Shown here piece after piece: positions 34,080 through 45,639 of a DNA stretch of 64,000 nt. A program made the position numbers and the translations under genes. The notes below the pieces were generated by a model, which did no database searches, was not told the origin of the DNA, and worked only from the letters and a program-made list of their open reading frames with translations. Numbering within the stretch: position 1 is the first letter of the stretch; every line of letters begins with the position of its first letter. The stretch comes from Thereva unica. Lineage: Eukaryota; Arthropoda; Insecta; Diptera; Therevidae. The DNA is taken from contig OX465281.1 of assembly GCA_949987705.1 (NCBI GenBank), positions 220,381,978 to 220,445,977 on the forward strand. The letters are read 5' to 3'.

Positions 34080-37000
34080 AGGAGTTTTTATTTATTTTTA
34101 TTTTAAAGAAAGAAAAACATATTTGTACAAATAAGAACAAGCCTTTACATTATGTACATAGGCCAAAGGAGATGTTGATTGTATGGAAATGTGGTAACCT
34201 ACATTACTTTAGATGAGACATCAAAGAAAGAAAAAAAAACAGAAAAACATTAAAAAAAAAAGAAGAGAAATTGAAAATTTAAAATGACTACTACTTTACT
34301 ATCTAAATTGACTAAATTAGGGGGCTGAAAAATTAACAATAAGTTGCCTTCTGAACTTTCCTACAGCACCAGCTCGCTTAACATCTCCAGGTAGAGAATT
34401 CCACAAACTAGTGACGTGAACGAAAAATAAGCGTTTAGATTGTAAGCACGAGTAATGGGGCATAAGTAAATTATTAGTTCTAGTAGATTATATATTTGCT
34501 TTATTTTTAGCTTTCACAGCTAGTTATGTCAAGTTTAACAGATTTGTCATCATTTCCATTTCAATATACGAAAAACTTAACTTAATTATATAATAATAAT
34601 TGCAAGTGCGTCCCTAGTTGTACCATAAGATTGAAGGAATATGAGTTTTTCTCGGAGACATTGCGGTTTACCCGAAACGAGGAGTTTATAGAGGAATACG
34701 ATAAGCCGAATTTTAAGATATGTCGAGAAAGAACAACCAAGGAATTCTTGAGAATATGATGAAACGTGATTGAATCGGCGGATTTTATAAACGTATCGGA
34801 CAATAGAATTGAATCCTACATTCAATTTTAGCTGGGAGAATGAATCGAGTTTACAGAAGATTACATCACTATATGTTATTAAGGGCATTAAAAGAGCTTT
34901 GAGCGATTATGGAGTGGTATAAAGTTCGACGTACACCAAAGTTTTCGTAGACTGCTATAGACCTTGCCAATTATATAGTTAATATGATCCGACCATGTTA
35001 AATTCTTATTCAGAAAAACCCCCAGACTCTTTACCTTATCACAAAACGGAATGATATTACTGTTTAATAATACTGCAGGGAATCCATTGGTATTTATAAC
35101 ATTTTTAGATATGACTATTGCTTGAGACTTGTCAGGGTTTAGTTGCAATCTATTCCCTCTCGCCCACCCAGATAACGCCTCGAGGTCTTTATTGATTCGC
35201 CAAATACAATCCTCAATCATGCCAAGCCGGCAGCTAAGGTAGATTTGAACATCGTCCGCGTACAACAGGGCTTTACAAAAATTCAGTTCTTTTGGGAGAT
35301 CATTAATGAAGAGAGAGAAGAGGAGCGGACCAAGTATAGAACCTTGAGGTACGCCCTTAGATAGGAGTGAGAAACTGGACTCATAATTGTCTGTGCAAAC
35401 CTTTTGAGATCTACCGCTTATGAAATTCCAAATAAGACGGACAGCGGACGATGAGAAGTTGAATTGAGAAGATATTTTCTGGCATAAAAGCGTATGATTT
35501 ACAGAGTCGAAAGCTTTCGAGAAGTCCAGCAGTGAGAGAATGGTTAAATGATCATGATCAATGTTCAGGCGTAGATCATCAGTTAATTTTAGGAGGGCAG
35601 TACTGCAACTGTGGTTCTTCCTAAAGCCATGCTGGAATTCAGTTAAGAAGGAATTAGATTCAAGGTATTGGACCATTTGAATGTACATTAACTTTTCTAG
35701 AATTTTGGAGAGGCAAGAAAGGATACTAATGGGTCGGAAGTCCTGTGGAAGAGAGACATTGGATTTTTTAGGAATTGGAGTAACTTTTGCTTTCTTCCAC
35801 AAAGATGGGAAAGTAGAAGACGTTAGACAGGAGTTAAAAATGTGGGTGAGAAAAGGAAGTATGGAGGGAAGAATAATTCGAAGAAATTTTAAACTAATGC
35901 CGTCAACGCCGACTGCATTTGATCTAATAGAGTTGATGACAGAAATGACGTTCTCCTCTGATACTCTCTTAAAGCAAAAACCGGAATCAGAAACGATGTT
36001 CGAAACGACACAGGAGAAACTACTGGAGGATTCTGATATTGAAGCTGAGTTGATTATATCTTTGTTGCCGCTGGAAGCAGAGCCAACAGACGTAAAAAAG
36101 TTGTTAAGAACAGTGGGATCAATGTCAACTTGTGATAGATGTTTGCCGGTAACTCCGAAGTTGCGAAGGTTCTTCCAGAGCACTTGAGGGGGTAAATTAG
36201 CATCAAGTTTGGCTGTGTAATAGTCCGATTTGGCTTTTTTTATTGCGTTCGTAGTACGATTTCTGAGCAAGCGGAATGCGGTCCAGTTTTAATTCGATTT
36301 GCACTTTTTCCAGTGAACGTAGGCTTTGTCACGCTGTCGAAACAGGGATTAAATTATAGGCGAAAACCAAGGACACACCTTTTTATTGGATCTGTAGTAC
36401 TTTAACGGCACGTATTTGTCTAGAAGATATAGGCTGAGTTTGTTGAAGTGTTCAACCTGAGCATTAACGTCTGGCATTGAATATATATTACTCCAGTCGA
36501 GTGAGAACGCTTCAGCAAGTAAGCTGACGCGGTCGAGATTTCTGAAATTTCTAAAATAGTGTGGCTTAGTAAAATTTTCCGTAGTAGGAAAAATGTTATA
36601 ATTAAAGAAGATGAAGTCATGGTCAGAGACTCCAGGAACAGATATTTGATTTGAAAAGGTTGCAAGGTTTATATTATTAACTATAAAGTAATCTAGAAAA
36701 GAGGAACAGGACCCAGTGAAATGAGTTGGAGCAGTATTAACGATTGATAGAGAGTACGAATTTAAGATCGAAAAGAAGTCACTGGCTAAATTATTCGGGT
36801 TAAGAACATTCAAATTAAAGTTTCCACAAAGGATAATATGAGGGCAACAACATCCTAACCTTTCAATACAGGAATACAGCGGTTCTAGATTAGAAATTCC
36901 GGGAGGCTTATAAATAGCTCCTATGAGGCACTTGTTTTCACCCCCAAATAATTCAGCAAAAATAAATTCGACTCCATCATTTGATGAAGCTACAAGTCTA

Positions 37001-37085
37001 TACGATATGCCAGCTTTAAAGAAAATGGCGACACCGCCCCCACGCCTATCAAATCGGTCGGATCTAAGGACATTCTATCAGTTCA
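34080..37085 (-). mobile_element. Jockey/CR1-like LINE, ~3 kb, 5'-truncated
   Basis: Read on the minus strand from ~37085: RRGGGVAIFFKAG, KCLIGAIYKPPG and IILCGNFNLNVL (endonuclease GDFN now GNFN). Then APTHF and GVSDHDFIF, a stop-bearing linker, the 460-codon reverse transcriptase ORF, the thumb, LFFVHVTSLWNSLPGDVKRA and LIVNFSAP-stop, then a ~240-base 3' tail with A/T runs. The order endonuclease, RT, short C-terminus without RNase H is typical of Jockey/CR1 elements. The 5' limit at ~37085 is where coding similarity ends (N-terminal endonuclease missing). Confidence 0.85.
34888..36270 (-). pseudogene. 460-codon reverse transcriptase ORF of the 34-37 kb LINE
   Basis: The ORF contains KKAKSDYYTAKL, GVDGISLKFLRI, LWKKAKVTPIPKK, FRPISILSCLSKILEKLMY and FQHGFRKNHSCSTALL. 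It then has the three catalytic blocks: LLDFSKAFDSVNH, KGVPQGSILGPLLFSLFIND and LYADDVQIY. LQLNPDKSQAIVISK and VKSLGVFLNKNLTWSDHI follow. All catalytic aspartates are present. It ends RSKLF-stop. A one-base slip at ~34889 then gives MPLITYSDVIFCKLDSFS, the continuing thumb, so the stop is a frameshift artefact of decay. This is the longest open LINE frame in the window. The host cannot express it as a whole element because the endonuclease is truncated. Confidence 0.8.
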
Positions 37086-37189
37086 TTCCGGCCTGTGGAC
37101 ATTGGAATAAGCTCCGGTGTCAAAAAGCTTTTATTTTTGTTCACCTTTTGCAATTGCCTCTCCGTTCTAAACGCGAGTGTTGTTTTATC

Positions 37190-37290
37190 AAAGTGGTCCC
37201 CGAACTAAGTACTAAGCAGGTACAATGCTGCTTGACCCTCGCAATCGAACGAAAACCGGTTTATTGAGTATGATAATGGCACACTTTACA
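37190..37290. repeat. Dispersed repeat B, short copy
   Basis: It shares GGTCCCCGAACTAAGTAC, CAATGCTGCTTGACC and GGTTTATTGA with the copy at 61240-61320. The A/T-rich half of the repeat is not recognisable here. Confidence 0.6.
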
Positions 37291-38640
37291 TTTTCCAAGA
37301 TAATTTCACGTTTTCTTCGCACTGTACAATTTCTTAAAGCTCCAATTTTGCTCCCTTTAAGAAGTTTGTCTGGTGCAAAAGTGAGAAAAGCATTCAAAAT
37401 CTTATGCGATAAAAGAGCTCCAATTTGTGTTCCACTTTGCGTTTGGAATGTAAAGGTCCTTAAACACCCCTAAATTCTTCTTAATTGATTAATTGATCCA
37501 GAAAAATACATGTATGTGTAAAACGTTTATATGGAAATTATTCACGTCTGAGATAAACTTACAGTTCGCTTAAAATTTCACTTGAATGCAAATTGTACTC
37601 GATATTCGATTCTATCCAAGTAATGAAATGAGTAAAAGTACTCGGTCAAAACTATCGAGTACTGATATGGGCTCAATCGCAAGCCAAATATTCATATGAG
37701 TAAAAAATCGATTCCGTATCCCTAGTAATGCCTCATCAATTTTTGCATCCTTCAAAAAGTTTTTTTTTTTTTTTTTAAGTAAGATAATAGTTTTTGTGTC
37801 CTTTCATTTATGTGGTAAAATTTCGTTATATTATCATTTACTTCAAAGTTTGATTTAATTAGTTCAGATGGAATTCTGTCCGGGTCTTCTGTTTTCTTGT
37901 TTTTCAGTTTTACTACTCCTCCTTTAAATTCTCTCACGGTTTGTTGACTCACATTGCATGATATTCTGCTCCATTGTTTTGTGTTTTTTCTTCCATTTTG
38001 CACACTATCAACTAATTGTTGATTTAGTTGTATATTTGCTATGCGAACCTTAAGCTTAAAGGCCAACTTCAGATTCACACCACAAAAACTAAACTTTGCA
38101 CTTTCACGGGTATCTTGACAAAACCGTCAAAACAAAACATCTGAACAAGCAATGCCCCAGGCCACAAGACAGGGGGGGGGGGGGGCAGTTCGGAGATTAA
38201 GACTTTGTAACTCGTGCACCACCACTTAACTGGACGTAATCGCCTACCCTTCGAAGCTGACGCGGCTTACTTAGGAAAACGTTAGGGTATCTGGGAAAAA
38301 ATTTCTGCTGGACAAGGAATATCGTTTGCTGCTGCGCTATCCCGTCTTGCACTTAGCAATACATCTTCCATATGTATCATTTCCAACTAAAGGTAATTAA
38401 ATAACAACAATAATCACAATAAACGTATTCCAAAGTATCTGGCAGCAAAAAATATATATTTGGGGAATACAAAAAACAGAAATAGATATTTGGAAAAAAA
38501 AACCTGTCCTGGTACCATGATGTTTTTTTCTTACATGCTAGATCTCCAATTGATGATGTATAAAACATTAGTTACATTTACATTAGTGACAGTCAAAAGT
38601 AAAACCAGGCAATCCGTGTTAGCAACAAACAAAAGAGAAA
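37291..38640. other. Mostly unassigned DNA between LINEs
   Basis: Apart from the RTE-like scrap at 37745-38085 it is AT-rich, with a T-run near 37758, a run of 14 G at 38172-38185 and (near 37590-37680) several words such as CTATCGAGTACT. No gene recognised. Confidence 0.4.
37745..38085 (-). pseudogene. RTE-like reverse transcriptase N-terminal scrap
   Basis: The 108-codon minus-strand frame contains WSRISCNVSQQTVREFKGGV, then VKLKNKKTEDPDRIPSELIK. The last part matches the LKN-KA-GPDGIPAELIK entrance block of RTE-like reverse transcriptases. Palm motifs are absent and the frame ends in a lysine run from an A-tract. Confidence 0.5.
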
Positions 38641-38670
38641 TGGTTCAAACGAAATCACCTGGACACTTTA

Positions 38671-40304
38671 TTTATTTATTCTTGTTGAGGGGCGCTTTAG
38701 GGGGCACTGCGACCTATTTTGTTTGGTCTATTGTACCATCCCCGTCTTTAAAAACCATCAAGGTTAAGGCTTCTTAGGTAGCCTAAAACTGATTTAGGGT
38801 TACTGTCCCAAATCTCCCTGTTAGTAGGGAAATCATGATGGAGGAGGCTCAGTCTTTTCCTCGCTGTAGCCTCACAGTCGCACATCAAGTGCTCCGCAGT
38901 TTCGGGAGCTGCCTCGCAGAATCGACAGCCATTGTCGGCCACCAGACCTATTTTGTTTAGGTGATAGTTAAGCGAACAGTGGCCCGTCAGGAGCTCTGTT
39001 ATTATTTTTAGCTCCCACCTCTTGAGATTTAAAAATATGCCCGCCTTACTTCATCGATTTGGATGAATCTTTTAGCTTGACGAGCACCCTGGGTCCTAGA
39101 CCAGCTTTGAAGAAGCATCTGGTCAGCCCAATTCTTTATGGCCATTTTTACGTGGCAGCTTGCTAAGCTACAGAAAGGTTCCGGACCAATAGGTAATGAG
39201 TTTGCGCCTGCTCTAGCCAGGCTATCGGCAATTTCATTACCAATGTGACCTTAGTGGCCCGGAATCCACATCAGCGTGACACTATTGTTCCTGCTGAGAA
39301 ATTTCAGGGATTGAAGACAATCCAGGACAGTCTTTGATGAGACCCTGTGCGATTTAATGGCCAGCAGTGCAGCTTGACTGTCCGAGAAAATAATAATGTT
39401 AGAGCTATTTGGAGCTCTATTAATACAAGTCTGAGCACACACCTGGATGGCGAGTACCTCAGCCTGAAAAACAGTGGGGGTAGTGCCCAGAGCCATGGAT
39501 ATTTTGCTCCTTGGGCCATAAACACCCAGCCCTATCCCTTTATCGGTTTTGGAACCGCCTGTGTACCAAAAGGCCGTGCTTCCTCTAAAGATAGGCCTGC
39601 CATGTTGCCACTCTGACCTACTTCGAATAATCGTCGTAAACGGTTGGTCAAAGTCAAGAGTAGCAGGAATGGTATCGGACAAAAATATCATTGGCTCCAA
39701 GTTCAGCTCTTTGAGGATCGATAAATGATCCAGCAGGTCTCCTGGCTTAAAGGAGAATAGCTCCCGTAGACGCAGTGCCCCTGCCAGAGCCTCTTTTTTC
39801 ACCTCCAGGTGTAGCGGAGGAAGGTTCAGTAGGGCCTCCATAGCCACAGTCGGACAGGTGCTTTTGGCCCCTGTGATACCAAGACAGGCCAGTCTTTGCA
39901 CCCTGGCCAGCCTAATCATAGCACCCTTTTGTTTGGTCTTAGCCCACCATGCGATGGATGCATATGTGATCATGGGCCTTACGACCATAGTATATAGCCA
40001 TTACATTAACCTAGGTTTAAGACCCCAGGTTTTTCCTACAGATTGGCGACAAACATGGAGAGATGCAGTTGCCTTGGCAGTTACTCTCTCAATTTGAGAT
40101 TTCCAGGAGAGCTTTTGATCCAGGATTATGCCTAGATATTTAGCCTCCTTTGAGAAACCTATTTCTTTGCTGTCCAAAGAGGGAGCTTTTAAATTTAGCT
40201 TCCTTCTATTAGTAAGCGGTACGATGACAGTTTTTTGTGGGTTAATACCCAGATTCTTGCTACGGCACCAGCTATGCACATGTGACAAAGCGGCTTGCAT
40301 GAGG
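38671..40304 (-). mobile_element. 5'-truncated RNase H LINE with 16-bp target duplication
   Basis: The 1634-bp insert is flanked by TCACCTGGACACTTTA at 38655-38670 and 40305-40320 (identical 16 bases). On the minus strand it starts in the palm (LMQAALSHVHSWC, LGINPQKTVIV, KYLGIILDQKLSW), then the thumb and RNase H. The RNase H part reads FWYTGGSKTDKG, VFQAEVLAIQ, FSDSQAALLAI and LMWIPGH-stop-GHIGNEIADSLARAG. A later frame gives the CRFCEAAPETAEHLMCDC knuckle and the C-terminus, and the tail is AATAAATAAA. The first RNase H aspartate is Gly (GGC at 39557-39559) and a TAA at 39251-39253 breaks the frame. I/R1/LOA-group LINEs have this layout; an A/T-triplet-type tail fits I-type. Confidence 0.85.
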
Positions 40305-40320
40305 TCACCTGGACACTTTA

Positions 40321-41035
40321 AGGGTGACGCTCGAGCTAATATGTATAATTGAGTACTCTCACGAATGTTACCTTCAGGCGTCTGACACTGGTTTCGGTGA
40401 CATTTTCTCCTTCCGAAAGGTTCCAAAAAGACAATGGATAAATTGCCTGTATTGCCTCCAACTTTAACATCAAAATTTGCTAATATCTTCAAAAATAAAG
40501 ATCGTAACACAAAAGTTGTCGGACATTATTTATAGAAAATTGTCCAAGCTTGCCAATTTAAAAACAAAACGTATTTTCTGAAGTAGATAGTTGCAGTTGA
40601 TATTTCTGTTAAAAAAACAAATTTTGGACTTTGATTACTCATAAATGTGGAAGTTGGTAGGGTAGTACCTTTACTTTTACGAATTTAGATAGATGGGGGA
40701 GTATTTTGCGTACACTGATACCATGAAAACAGGTCATACGGTTTCAAAAATACAGGACGATATGCGAAACACTAAATAAAAAACTTAAAACCCCCCACCA
40801 GCAAAATCCTTACCATTACCCCCTCCCCTCCAATACGATTTTTTGTTCGTCTATCCAAAACGTATCCACAGCCGGCCGCTTTGTAACTTTACAACACTAA
40901 TGTTTAATATGTTTATCTGAAAGTTCTGTGTATTAGAAGCTTGCCGGATATTCTTCATTAATTATTATAAAATATGTGGGACGCAAAAGGTGCCCTCAGC
41001 CTTTATAAATATAAAATTGTAGGAACAATTATCAA
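40321..41035. other. No gene recognised
   Basis: AT-rich flank between the RNase H LINE and the Helitron-like element. The open minus-strand frame upstream of 40320 is outside the target duplication and has no recognisable LINE motif. Confidence 0.45.
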
Positions 41036-41217
41036 TCTATAATATAAAAATGAATCGCTAAATGTGTTGGTAAGCGCAAAACTCGAGAACGGCTGGACCT
41101 ATTGGACTAATTTTTTTTTTGAATATTCGTTGAAGTACGAGGATGGTTCTTACGGAGAGAAAAATTTAAAAAATTGCCTGAAAAAACAAAAAAATGGTAA
41201 TTTTAGGAATTTTCACT

Positions 41218-41366
41218 TCATTTTAGTTTCAATAGCTTCATGGCCTACCTATTGTTTGACAAATGTAAAATTGTCATTAAATTGAATCATTACATTTAAT
41301 GAAAATTTCAAATTTACGCAGCTGTCAAACAATAGGTAGGCCATGACGCTATTGAAACTAAAATGA
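41218..41366. repeat. 149-bp inverted repeat inside the Helitron-like element
   Basis: TCATTTTAGTTTCAATAGC is inverted as GCTATTGAAACTAAAATGA. Pairing continues through ATGGCCTACCTATTGTTTGA. The arms are about 43 bases around an AT-rich loop of roughly 60. It may be a MITE that landed in the element, or part of its own structure. Confidence 0.7.
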
Positions 41367-41368
41367 TC

Positions 41369-42900
41369 CATGGCGGCCGTCTCAAGAGGGCGGTGTACCA
41401 CTTTCTTCACAACCACCTCGACATGGGTATCAAATGAAAGGGTATGATAAGTAGAATACAATAAGCAATGTAGTAGACTCAATATACCGATTCATGGCGG
41501 CCGACGCAAGACCCATGTTCTTTGAGGCATTTCATCTGTGTAAAATTCATATCTGAAGGAAAGGTCTCGGGCTCCGTGAGGTTTATAGCAAAATTTCAAT
41601 AGAAAAGCAGGCGTTTGGTCCATAGCAGCCATCTCAAGAGGGCGGATTACCATTTTCTTTACAACCCCTCGACATGGATATCAAATGAAAGGGTATGGTA
41701 AGTAGAACACCAAAGGCAATATAGTATACTCAATATATCGTTTGGTCCATGGCAGTCATCTCAAGAGAGCAGATGACCATTACCTTCACAACCCCTTCGA
41801 AATGGGTATCCAATGAAAGAGTATGATAAGTAGAACAATATAAGCAATATAGTATACTCAATATGTCGCTTGGTCCATAGCGGCCACCTCAAGAATGCGG
41901 ATTACCATTTTCTTCACAACACCTTCGACATGGATATCAAATGAAAGAGTATGACAAGGAGAACACCATAGGCAATATAGTATACTCAATATATCGGTTC
42001 GTCCATGGCGATCATCTCAAGCGGGCGGACTACCGTTTTCTTCACAACCCTTTCGAGATGGGTATCAAATGAGAGAGTATGATAAGAAGAACACATAAGC
42101 AATATAGTATACTCAATATATCGTTTGGCCCATAGCGGCCATCTCCAGAGGTTGGATTACCATTATCTTCACACCCCTCGACATGGATTTCAAATGAAAG
42201 GGTATGATAAGTAGAACACCATAAGCAATATAGTATACTCAATATATGGTTTGGTCCATGGCGGTCATCTGAAGAGGGCGGATGATCATTTTCTTCACTA
42301 CCCCCTCGACATTGGTATCAAATGAAAGGGCATTATAAGAACATTGCCATAGACTGTGTCTTTAGATTCATGGCGGCCATCTCAAGAGGGCGGGTTACCA
42401 TTTTCTTCACAACACCCGAGACATGGGTATCACATGAAAGGCTATGAAAAGTAGAACACCATAAGCAATATAGTATACTCAATTTATAATTTGGTCCATG
42501 GCGGCCATCTCAAAAGGGCGGTTTACCATTTTCTTCACAACACCCGAGACATGGGTATCAAATGAAAGGCTATGATAAGTAGAACAATATAAGCAATATA
42601 GTATACTCAATATATCGTTTGGTAAATGGCGGTCATCTCCAGAGGGCGGATTACCATTTTCTTCACAACCCCTTCGAGATGGGTATCAAATGAAAGAGTA
42701 TGATAAGTAGAACACCATATGCAATATAGTATACTCAATATATCGTTTGGTCCATAGCGCCATCTCAAGAGGGCGTATTAATATTTTCTTTACAACCCCT
42801 TCGACATGGGTATCAAATGAAAGAGTATGATAAGTAGAACACCATAGGTAATATAGTATACTCAATATATCATTTGGTCCATGGCGGTCATCTCCCAAAA
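41369..42900. repeat. Minisatellite, ~126-bp unit, about eleven copies
   Basis: The unit runs GGTCCATGGCGGCCATCTCA, AGAGGGCGGATTACCATTTT, CTTCACAACCCCTTCGACAT, GGGTATCAAATGAAAG, GTATGATAAGTAGAACACCA, TAAGCAATATAGTATACTCA, ATATATCG. Units begin near 41369, 41617, 41742, 41870, 41997, 42124, 42250, 42369, 42491, 42618, 42745 and 42874 (last truncated). The first is followed by ~110 bases of other sequence, and the eighth is shortened. Copies differ at roughly 5-15 % of sites. Confidence 0.85.
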
Positions 42901-43012
42901 TCAATTTTCCCAGATTTGTTCTTTTTTCACTATATCATTTTCCTATCGCAGACTGTGTCCCCATAATCTTATTTCATTGAAAGGCGTTGCAACGCACGCG
43001 GGTTTTTGCTAG

Positions 43013-44944
43013 TTAATAATATTTATAGAGTTTTCAATGACAATATTTCCATAGCGACGTACTTTTCCAAATCAAAGCATTACTCATTTAAACTAGAATA
43101 TAAAAAGTGTGCAGCTCTTCTTGTTACATGTTTCACAAATAAATCTTCATCTGCAGTAATGTTAGTAAGCTATTTATAAAGTTATCCCCCGCATATTTCC
43201 GTTTTTTCAACACTCAAATTGAAAGGAACTCGTTATCCATCAAACAAGTTCCAAATTCCCATAACTGCAGCGGAATAATTTACCTAACTAAAAAAAATCA
43301 ACTAAAATTCAAATGTTCACCTTCATGTAAACAAAATACACCTGTGAGAAAATTTCTGGCAAAACGACTCAAAGGCAAAAACTAATCTTAACGCTTGCGA
43401 GCACACCCAACGAGCACCACTCAAAAATAATCTAACAATAATTACTTTTCGACAATATCCAGCACTTCGAAATCGGAAGAAGACTCTGTCATCAAATAGA
43501 ATATTGTGAAAACCTCCCAGAAAAAACTGGCAAAATTGCACCTCATTACACCCCGAGAACACCTGAAACTGAAATCTGCAAAGTATTAAAATTGTTTCTT
43601 GTTTTTTTTGTACAGTAGAGTTTTTCTTGGAGATCTCCCCCCGAAAAAAAGGGAACACCATTTCAATGATGCCGTCTTAAGTCCACCTTTGAAGCGCTGA
43701 CCGCTGGCATTATTAACAGAGTGGCAAAATCTCGTCTCTCATTGCCCGGTTTACCTTGTGCGAAAATCGAGTTTGTGACTTAAGTCTTTTGTTTCTGGTG
43801 ACCTTACAAGGCAGCTTGGAAGCTATACTAACCTGAGCTCCGGTATTAATATCGAAGTATAAATTACTTTTTATCTGAGGCTATATAGATACTAGATGCA
43901 GCTTCTAAAAGGGTTTCGTGACGACATTCTTTTTTAACAAGCTGCAGTGAATTAGGCGCTAATAGAAATTAAAGCCGTTCAAAATTAAAAGTTTGTTTTT
44001 AGTTTTGAATTACCTTTTTTATATTGTGTTGTGGTATTGTTCTTATTAATTAACAACGCCCTTTCGATTAGGATCACTGCTTTGGGTAAATGTGGACTTT
44101 TGTTGTTCCCACTGGACCCACTATTGTCATATACGGACAAAAGGTTGTGCTTTTTGATATTTAAACAATGTTTAAAGGCTTGTTTAAACCAGTGGTGGTC
44201 GCAGTAAATGTAGACTTGGAAAACATTGTCCTTCAGCTTTTATAGTTTTAGAACAAGCGAAATGAACTAAACGAGGGACACCAGAAAGTTTTCACGCCCA
44301 TTAAAGCCTATTAAGAAAATCAACAATAATTAAAGACTATATTAGATCGTATTAAAGCGCGTTTCTTTTTTCTTCTCTGAATGAATATTACCCTTTTCTA
44401 CTTTTATAATGGTATTGGGTTACTGATTTTAATAATATAATAGCACAGAGCACAGTAAGATCCCGCAGTTACGATTTCACTCGTTTTTTATAAAAATTGT
44501 TCTACTGCCTAAGGAATTTATCGCAAGTCATAAATTTAAAGAATGCTTCAACGCCACTCGAATATTCTCCCTTCGTAATATGTTGCATGGAGAGAAACAG
44601 GTGATAATCGAATGGTACTAGGTCCGAAAAGACAGAATCAGCCTATTTCAACGATTCTCTAGCCCCCCCCCCCCTTTTTTTGATCCAGTGAGTGTATCCA
44701 CATACAGCAAACTCAGAAAGATAGCCTAGGGAATAATAAAAAAATATCGCACGATTTTTAGTAGTACTTCGATAATCGAACAGAAACCCGGTTTCCTGAA
44801 AAGAAATGCCTCTGCGAGCCCTAGGTTACTGAAGTTGAAATTTGTAGATAAGCAAGAGCGATTCTGAGCCAATTTCTTCATACAAAATAGGACATCACGA
44901 TTTCGAAAATAAGGTTCCACTTCTGTCCGGTAGGAGGGCTAGCG
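43013..44944. other. No gene recognised
   Basis: AT-rich DNA with short chance frames. A run of C and T occurs near 44664. No domain, repeat or RNA was recognised. Confidence 0.45.
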
Positions 44945-45441
44945 GCTTTTAGGATAAGGTTCGTGGCTTCGCTAGGATAAAAGCTTTTATAGAGGGAGTT
45001 TTGATAAAATTGGTTTTTTCACTGGGATAAAACCTTTTTTTAGAGGAAATTTTCATAAGGTTCTTTGTTTTCGCTGGAATAAGCTTTTTGCTGAAAACAT
45101 TTTGATAGGATCCATGTCTTCAGTAATATGAAAGCATTTTCTGCAAGAGAAGGCTAAAAGACTCGAAAGCAAATGTGCAAAGGAAGTCCCTCCATCAAAA
45201 CTCCCCTAAAAATAGCTTTGGTCCTAGAGAAAATACGAACCTAGTAGTAGCGTTCATCCTACTGGAGACATGAGCCTCATCAAAATATCCCTTGCAAAAC
45301 TGGTTTCATCTCACTCACAGCATGAGCCTTTTCAAAAATTTCCCCTCGCGTTTTCATCCCACAAAAAACAAGAACCTTACAAAATTTACCCCTACAAAAA
45401 GCTTTTATTCTAGTGAAGAAGCGAACCTTGTTCTTAAAAGC
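44945..45441. mobile_element. Foldback-like element with arms made of ~52-bp tandem repeats
   Basis: The left arm (44945-45158) is about four tandem units of the form GATAAGGTTC..., TTCGCTAGGATAAAAGCTTT, TATAGAGGGAGTTTTGAT. The right arm (45190-45441) carries the same units inverted, ending CTAGTGAAGAAGCGAACCTT and TTAAAAGC against the left tip GCTTTTAGGATAAGG. The centre is short and unrelated. Long inverted arms composed of short direct repeats are the defining trait of Drosophila Foldback elements. No ORF is present. Confidence 0.7.
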
Positions 45442-45639
45442 TTATGTTGCGAAATTAGAAAATTTGTGGTATCTGAGGAGGAAACCGGAAAGACAAATAT
45501 TAGGGGGGGGGCTTAGAAACGCTACAGCTTATTTACTGATGTTGACTAAACTACACAATCTTCTCTTATTTTTTTTTTTTTTTTGCAGAGAGTTCGAAAT
45601 ACAGTTTCCATTCTACCTCTTCCAGTAAGTTTTTTTTTT

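Larger units (their letters stand above)
41036..43012 (+). mobile_element. Helitron-like non-autonomous element carrying a minisatellite
   Basis: It begins TCTATAATATAAAAATGAAT after a host A and ends GGGTTTTTGCTAG before a host T. A perfect 12-base palindrome GCGTTGCAACGC (42984-42995) stops 13 bases before the terminal CTAG. TC start, CTAG end, subterminal hairpin and insertion between A and T are the Helitron signature. There is no Rep-helicase, so it would depend on a partner element. The body is almost all ~126-bp tandem repeat plus one hairpin insert. Confidence 0.7.

Noticed and set aside
35681..36187. 168-codon plus-strand ORF
   Set aside because: Antisense shadow of the LINE reverse transcriptase ORF.
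40321..40510. Start of the minus-strand ORF apparently continuing the RNase H LINE upstream
   Set aside because: It lies outside the perfect 16-bp target duplication and has no LINE motif, so it is taken as flanking DNA.
45587..45628. Mini-exon-like segment between a T-run GCAG and CCAGTAAGT
   Set aside because: Only ~40 bases, between T-runs, beside a minus-strand LINE; no coding evidence and no partner exon.
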